From NCBI GenBank assembly GCA_943370025.1, contig CALRPI020000007.1, positions 33,338-97,337 on the forward strand: a stretch of 64,000 nucleotides of DNA. The letters are read 5' to 3'. How positions within the stretch are numbered: the first letter of the stretch is position 1; each line of letters starts with the position of its first letter. The position numbers and the translations under genes are program-made. This DNA comes from JAAUUE01 sp943370025 (GTDB lineage Bacteria > Cyanobacteriota > Cyanobacteriia > Cyanobacteriales > JAAUUE01). The notes beneath the pieces were generated by a model, which saw nothing but the letters and a program-made list of their open reading frames with translations, did no database searches and was not told where the DNA came from. Positions 59,954 through 64,000 of this stretch are shown piece after piece.

Positions 59954-61414
59954 ATGTTTCAAATCACTCGCCAACGCCTTGCTTTTTGGTACACCTCCAT
60001 CACAGCCATACTACTACTATTATTTGCTACTGGAGTCTATTTATATGTCAGAAATACTCTGATTGAGCGAGTTGATGATACCTTGAATCATGTAGTGGAA
60101 GTAGTTGAGCGATCGCTGACAATTAGACCTACTCAAGACCCCCAATTTCCCTACACAGTTGATATTAAAGCTAGCTTTCGTAACAATAGCAAAACCGTAG
60201 AAGATGACCACATTGACCTAGAGTGGTTTGATCCCCAAGGAAAATTACTTTGGTCAACTTTCACAGAACCCTTGGGGATTCCTCTCAACCCCAGCCGCCA
60301 TGAGACTATAATGGTTAATCTCCAAAATATTCTACCAAACTATCTCCTCCGGCAAGTTACTTCCAGAGTGAAAATTGAGGATCAATTTCTGGGTTATTTG
60401 CGAGTTAGTCATCCTTGGTTTGAAGTGACTAAACCTAGTCGAGATTTCATTATTGATCTAGGTTTTGGGACTACTTTAATGATTATTTCTGTGGCGGGGA
60501 TTGGTTGGTTTCTTTCTGGATTAGCTATCCAACCAGTCCGGGATTCCTATCAAAGCCTCAAGCAATTTACGTCCGATGCTTCCCATGAATTACGCAACCC
60601 GATCGCCATCATTCAAACCAATGTTCAACTTGCCCTTGCCGATCCAGATTTAGACCCCAAACTCCCTGAACAGCAAAAGCTAGTTACTTCCCTCCAAGTA
60701 GTAGAAAGGCTCAGTAAAAGGCTAGGAAAATTAGTCGATGATCTGCTATTTCTCGCCCGATCTGATAGCGGCATAGTTCAAATAGAAAAGCAGATAGTGC
60801 ATATAGATTCCCTGCTAATTCAAGTGATTGAGGAACAACAGTTAATTGCCGATCAGCAACAGATCGAATTGTCCTTAGATTTTCAAGAATCTGCTCAAGA
60901 GGAAGATTTTGCTATTCTAGGAGATGGGGATCAACTTGCCCGCTTGTTTACTAATCTGGTGAGTAATGCGATTAATTACACGCCATCCTTAGGTCGAGTG
61001 GAAATAGTTTTGAGTCGCATCACTAAAACTAAGGAGAATTGGCTGGTGATCAAACATAATTTAGCGCAGAACCTGAGCTATAGTTTGACCCAGAACTTGA
61101 CCCAGAATTTGACTAAGCCGAATAATTTTATAGTTCCTTTGCTCCAAGTTACGATCAAAGATACGGGAATTGGGATTCCGGCTGGGGAACTGGAGCGGAT
61201 ATTCGATCGCTTCTATCGAGTCGATACTGCCCGCAGCCATCAAGGGAATAGTAGCTCTGGTTTGGGCTTAGCGATCGCCCAGACAATTATCCAGAACCAT
61301 CAAGGAGAAATTACTGTTACCAGCATCCCCAATCAAGGCACAACTTTTAGTATTACCTTACCATCGATAGCAATCCCAAATCATCTGCTAGATAAGCGTA
61401 CTTCTAGTAAATAA
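59954..61414 (+). CDS. Membrane-bound sensor histidine kinase
   Basis: This two-component kinase of 486 residues has TM1 (ITAILLLLFATGVYLYV), a ~140-residue extracytoplasmic region (VDIKASFRNNSKTV, DLEWFDPQGKLLWS), TM2 (TTLMIISVAGIGWFLSGL), a short HAMP-like stretch (LAIQPVRDSYQSLKQFTSDA), HisKA with His in DASHELRNPIAII, and HATPase (NLVSNAINYTP, DTGIGIPAGELERIF, GNSSSGLGLAIAQ). The layout resembles cyanobacterial RppB/NrsS-type kinases for redox or metals, but metal-binding residues are not obvious. A small tandem duplication in the HATPase domain codes for a repeated TQNLTQNLT. No response regulator is adjacent. Confidence 0.88.
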   Translation: MFQITRQRLAFWYTSITAILLLLFATGVYLYVRNTLIERVDDTLNHVVEVVERSLTIRPTQDPQFPYTVDIKASFRNNSKTVEDDHIDLEWFDPQGKLLWSTFTEPLGIPLNPSRHETIMVNLQNILPNYLLRQVTSRVKIEDQFLGYLRVSHPWFEVTKPSRDFIIDLGFGTTLMIISVAGIGWFLSGLAIQPVRDSYQSLKQFTSDASHELRNPIAIIQTNVQLALADPDLDPKLPEQQKLVTSLQVVERLSKRLGKLVDDLLFLARSDSGIVQIEKQIVHIDSLLIQVIEEQQLIADQQQIELSLDFQESAQEEDFAILGDGDQLARLFTNLVSNAINYTPSLGRVEIVLSRITKTKENWLVIKHNLAQNLSYSLTQNLTQNLTKPNNFIVPLLQVTIKDTGIGIPAGELERIFDRFYRVDTARSHQGNSSSGLGLAIAQTIIQNHQGEITVTSIPNQGTTFSITLPSIAIPNHLLDKRTSSK

Positions 61415-61749
61415 TGTCACTCATCTTTAGCAAGTAAGAGGCTATTTAGAAAATATGCTACTGTTAGAGATAAGATTAAAAATCAAGGAAATAAGTATAG
61501 CTATCTTGTTTTCTTAGCGGTCATTTATAGCATTCCCAAACCACGAAAATCTACAAATGATTTAGGATTGCTATATAAAGTGGCTAGAATATCTAATTTT
61601 GCGCCTCCTGAGAGGGAGAAAAACCAGACTTTATAAATAGCCTCTGAAGTAGAATTGTCACAATTCTAACATCTTATTTTCATCCTCCTTCAGTTGTAAT
61701 TTTAGTGGGGCATCTACCGAAAAATCTAATACCTTAAGCGAAACCTGTA
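61415..61749. repeat. Intergenic region with a family C remnant and a family D copy
   Basis: A short family C-like unit lies at about 61526-61576 (tatagcattcccaaa ... atttaggattgctata) and runs into a family D right part at 61574-61646 (tggctagaatatctaatttt ... actttataaatagcctct). No gene is seen. The invertase promoter should lie in the last 100 bp. Confidence 0.65.
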
Positions 61750-63270
61750 ATGAAAGAAGAATCTGTAGTCCAGATAGCGAAATCGCTATTTTATGAGAAG
61801 CTTTTAGTTAGATTTGATGGTGAATTGGTTGGGGCTTTAGCAGCCATGCCTAAAAATGGAGAAAGCCATGATCTTAACTACGGAGAAATATTTCTTCGAG
61901 ATAATGTTCCAGTCATGATTTTTCTTTTAATTGAAGGTAAATATGATGTTGTTAAGCATTTTTTAGATACTTGCCTACATCTACAAAGTAATCAGTTTCA
62001 AACTCAAGGAATTTTTCCGACGAGCTTTGCAGAAATCAAGGGTAAAGTAACCGCTGATTATGGGCAGAAGGCGATCGGGCGAGTCTATTCCATTGATGCG
62101 ACTTTATGGTGGATGATTCTGGCACATATCTATGTAAAGCGCTCCCAAGATCATGATTGGGCAACCAGTGCCAAGGTGCAAAAGGGAATTCAACAGGTAC
62201 TTAATTTGATTCTGCATCCTTCCTTTCGAGATGCGCCGACTCTCTTTGTGCCTGATGGGGCATTCATGATCGATCGCCCCCTCGATGTTTGGGGAAATCC
62301 CTTAGAGATCCAATCTCTTTTGTATGGTGCGCTTCTGAGTGCGGTAGGTTTAATTCAAATTGATTTGGATCGCAAATTTCCCCATTTATCCAAAGTGCAA
62401 GGAGCTGATGGTGTTGAGAAGAATAACATCGATATTAGTGCAGAGATTAATCCACCGATCGATAGCATCACTGAGCAACAAGTTTATCAATGTCGGTATG
62501 CGATCGCCTGGATTACCAGACTTCGTAGATATCTCCTCAAACAATATTGGGTGAACTCCCAAATCATCCAAAATCTTCGCCGTCGCCCCACAGAACAGTA
62601 TGGTGATGGGGTCTTAAATGAATACAACATTCAAACAGAAACTATTCCCCACTGGCTACAAGAATGGCTGGGAGAAAATGGGGGTTATCTAATTGGCAAT
62701 ATTCGGACTGGGAGACCAGATTTTCGTTTTTTTACTTTGGGTAATTGTCTAGGGGCAATTTTTGATGTGATTAGTTCGGCACAACAGCGATCGCTTTTTT
62801 CTCTGATGTCGCAAAATCGATCGGCTCTTTTTGCCCAAATGCCTCTACGAATTTGCCATCCCCCCCTAGATGATGGTGATTGGCGGAAGAAAACGGGTTA
62901 CGATCGCAAAAACCTGCCTTGGTGCTATCACAACGCTGGGCACTGGCCCTGTCTCCTGTGGTATTTCACCATTGCCACCCTGCGCCACAAACACCACTAC
63001 CATCAATCCCCTGCTGACACAGCGACTCTAAATGCCCTCCTCCACGATAACTATGAACTATTAGTCAAACGACTACCCGCCCAAAACTGGGCAGAATATT
63101 TTGATGGACCCAACGGGGTTTGGGTTGGGCAGCAAGCAAGGTTAAATCAAACTTGGACGATCGTGGGTTTTCTGTTGGTGCATCACTTCCTGAAAGTGAA
63201 TCCCCAAGATGCCGATATTATGGATTTACCCAGTCTAAAAAGTATCTCGAATATGCGGTTTCCCTTGTGA
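61750..63270 (+). CDS. Alkaline/neutral invertase, GH100 family
   Basis: The enzyme hydrolyses sucrose to glucose and fructose in the cytosol, with an (alpha/alpha)6 barrel. Family blocks seen are NYGEIFLRDNVPVMIFLL, FPTSFAEIKGKVTADYGQKA, IGRVYSIDATLWWMIL, FMIDRPLDVWGNPLEIQSLL with a conserved Asp, RFFTLGNCLGAIFDVIS, WCYHNAGHWPCLLWYF and WAEYFDGPNGVWVGQQAR with a conserved acidic pair. At 506 residues it is longer than usual (about 460-480); the extra residues are roughly 215-250 (VEKNNIDISAEINPPIDSIT). No sucrose-phosphate synthase is adjacent. Confidence 0.93.
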   Translation: MKEESVVQIAKSLFYEKLLVRFDGELVGALAAMPKNGESHDLNYGEIFLRDNVPVMIFLLIEGKYDVVKHFLDTCLHLQSNQFQTQGIFPTSFAEIKGKVTADYGQKAIGRVYSIDATLWWMILAHIYVKRSQDHDWATSAKVQKGIQQVLNLILHPSFRDAPTLFVPDGAFMIDRPLDVWGNPLEIQSLLYGALLSAVGLIQIDLDRKFPHLSKVQGADGVEKNNIDISAEINPPIDSITEQQVYQCRYAIAWITRLRRYLLKQYWVNSQIIQNLRRRPTEQYGDGVLNEYNIQTETIPHWLQEWLGENGGYLIGNIRTGRPDFRFFTLGNCLGAIFDVISSAQQRSLFSLMSQNRSALFAQMPLRICHPPLDDGDWRKKTGYDRKNLPWCYHNAGHWPCLLWYFTIATLRHKHHYHQSPADTATLNALLHDNYELLVKRLPAQNWAEYFDGPNGVWVGQQARLNQTWTIVGFLLVHHFLKVNPQDADIMDLPSLKSISNMRFPL

Positions 63271-63393
63271 TTGAATAGTTTACAGGACTTAGGCATTTGG
63301 AAGTTTTTGCGGCGTTGTCCTATGCTGCTTTGGCAATGACCAGTACCAATACGCAGTATCTAATCCATCGTGCTACCAAATCAAGACAACAGA

Positions 63394-63496
63394 TATAGCA
63401 GTCCTAAATCATTTGCTAACCACTTGCCAAATTAATTTGCTTCTGACAGATGGTTTCACCCGCCTTCGGCGGGTGAAACCATTTAGGATTGCTATA
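63394..63496. repeat. Family C element with tacccgcc-type interior, reversed
   Basis: Ends are tatagcagtcctaaat and atttaggattgctata. The interior reads aacttgcc-like then ttgcttctgacagatggtt and the cacccgccttcggcgggtg hairpin, the reverse orientation of the copy at 12082. Confidence 0.82.
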
Positions 63497-63569
63497 GCAG
63501 CACGATCGCCTATTGTGGAGTGCGATCGCAGTTAAAATAAGCATATACTGCAAGCCTTATATTCAGCAA

Positions 63570-63782
63570 ATGCGAATTGAATCCATTGTCTGCCCCGAAT
63601 AAATCGAAGAAAAACTCCAATTAAAACATGGTGTGAGGCGCTATGAAGCCGAGCAATTTTTACTCAATCGCCCTCGTATCCGTTTCGCTGAAAGTGGTCA
63701 TAATGAGGGTATCGACAATGCTTCTAGTCCCTCTGCATCAGCTAAGCGGAGCGCAGCAAGGAAGCACCCGTTCTCGGCTTAA
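63570..63782 (+). pseudogene. BrnT/DUF4258-like toxin gene, broken
   Basis: From ATG 63570 the frame reads MRIESIVCPE, a TAA stop at 63600-63602, and then IEEKLQLKHGVRRYEAEQFL and LNRPRIRFAESGHNEG before losing resemblance and ending at TAA 63780-63782. The pattern (I.EKL..KHGV...EAEQ...N.PR....E.G) is that of BrnT-like type II toxins, where the first stop replaces a Tyr or similar residue. The C-terminal part, normally GRYLSVFFI-like, is missing or replaced. No BrnA antitoxin gene is seen. Adjacent to an IS630-type transposase start. Confidence 0.7.
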
Positions 63783-63898
63783 CGGTACTGGAAGGATGGT
63801 GTCTGGATTCTTCTTCTTAGGCATTACAGCGATTTTCAAATGAATAAGCCATAGCCTGCTAGTATAAACAGAAATAAGTAAAAACTAATGGATCAATA
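63783..63898. other. Region before the transposase start
   Basis: No gene is seen. The left end of the insertion sequence should lie here (the stretch around tagtataaacagaaataag near 63860 is a candidate), but the right end is outside the window, so no inverted repeat can be checked. Confidence 0.35.
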
Positions 63899-64000
63899 AT
63901 GCCAGCCCCACTCTCAATAGATTTAAGACAAAGAATCATTTCAGCATATCAAGGCAAAGAAGGGTCTTTGCAGCAACTGGCAAAACGATTCAAAGTCAGT
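63899..64000 (+). CDS. IS630-type transposase, N-terminal start (cut by window edge)
   Basis: ATG 63899 opens a frame to the window end: MPAPLSIDLRQRIISAYQGK and EGSLQQLAKRFKVS. The form 'PLS.DLR.RII..Y......S...LAKRF.VS' is the first helix-turn-helix of IS630-family transposases, which insert at TA and are relatives of eukaryotic mariner elements. Only 34 residues are visible, so the DDE domain and intactness cannot be judged. The gene lies next to a broken BrnT-like gene, in a repeat-rich stretch. Confidence 0.72.
   Translation, partial: MPAPLSIDLRQRIISAYQGKEGSLQQLAKRFKVS

Noticed and set aside
409..63496. CRISPR array suspected from many short palindromic repeats
   Set aside because: The repeats are scattered between genes with no regular spacer pattern, and no cas genes are present.
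1..64000. tRNA or rRNA genes
   Set aside because: No T-loop/anticodon arrangement or conserved rRNA block was recognised in the intergenic sequence; a proper scan with tRNA-finding software would be decisive.

Overview
The window is cyanobacterial chromosome. The evidence is dense GCGATCGC (HIP1-type) octamers in most genes, a complete kaiA-kaiB-kaiC circadian clock locus, ndhH of the photosynthetic NDH-1 complex, a SigC-type group 2 sigma factor, a bacterial GH100 neutral invertase, and cyanobacterial families such as DUF1823 and DUF4926. Full-length KaiA, and intergenic regions crowded with small palindromic elements, suggest a filamentous (Oscillatoriales-like) lineage, but the species cannot be named from the sequence alone.

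Layout. 1-9.9 kb: a MOSC protein cut by the window edge, sigC, an osmoprotectant ABC transporter pair, a threonine-aldolase-type lyase, a Uma2 nuclease, ruvA, an unknown protein and gatB. 10-20 kb: a zinc-ribbon protein, a bestrophin-like channel, a fused 5-oxoprolinase with an in-frame repeat insertion, two divergent SDR epimerase-like genes and an ArsB/NhaD-type permease. 20-28 kb: ndhH, DUF4926, an AEC transporter, a pentapeptide-repeat protein, an M15-type peptidase with four internal repeats and a GST-like protein. 28-34 kb: a secreted acetamidase/formamidase, an HdrB-like CCG protein and the clock operon, all on the minus strand. 34-40 kb: diverging from kaiA, a hybrid histidine kinase with two degenerate receivers, and 21 bp behind it a fused DEDDh exonuclease-P-loop ATPase. 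40-52 kb: a giant TamB-like protein, a TPR-GT61 glycosyltransferase overlapping an adenylate cyclase, DUF6671 with cobA, a 44-residue small protein, and aroQ overlapping a degenerate ADP-ribosylglycohydrolase. 52-64 kb: a BMP-type binding protein, a P-loop kinase, a DnaJ protein, two histidine kinases, DUF1823, a broken Uma2 gene, an NMT1/THI5-like binding protein, a GH100 invertase, a broken BrnT-like gene and the first codons of an IS630-type transposase.

The most interesting parts are (i) the clock neighbourhood, where a palindromic element separates kaiB from kaiC, an HdrB-like gene follows kaiC by 19 bp, and a kinase with CikA-like pseudo-receiver logic diverges from kaiA; (ii) the exonuclease-ATPase fusion, a candidate nucleic-acid-processing or defence protein; and (iii) several families of short elements (about 45-160 bp, ends often TATAG...CTATA) with exchangeable hairpin interiors. 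One palindromic cassette found inside an intergenic element has also been inserted in frame into the 5-oxoprolinase gene.
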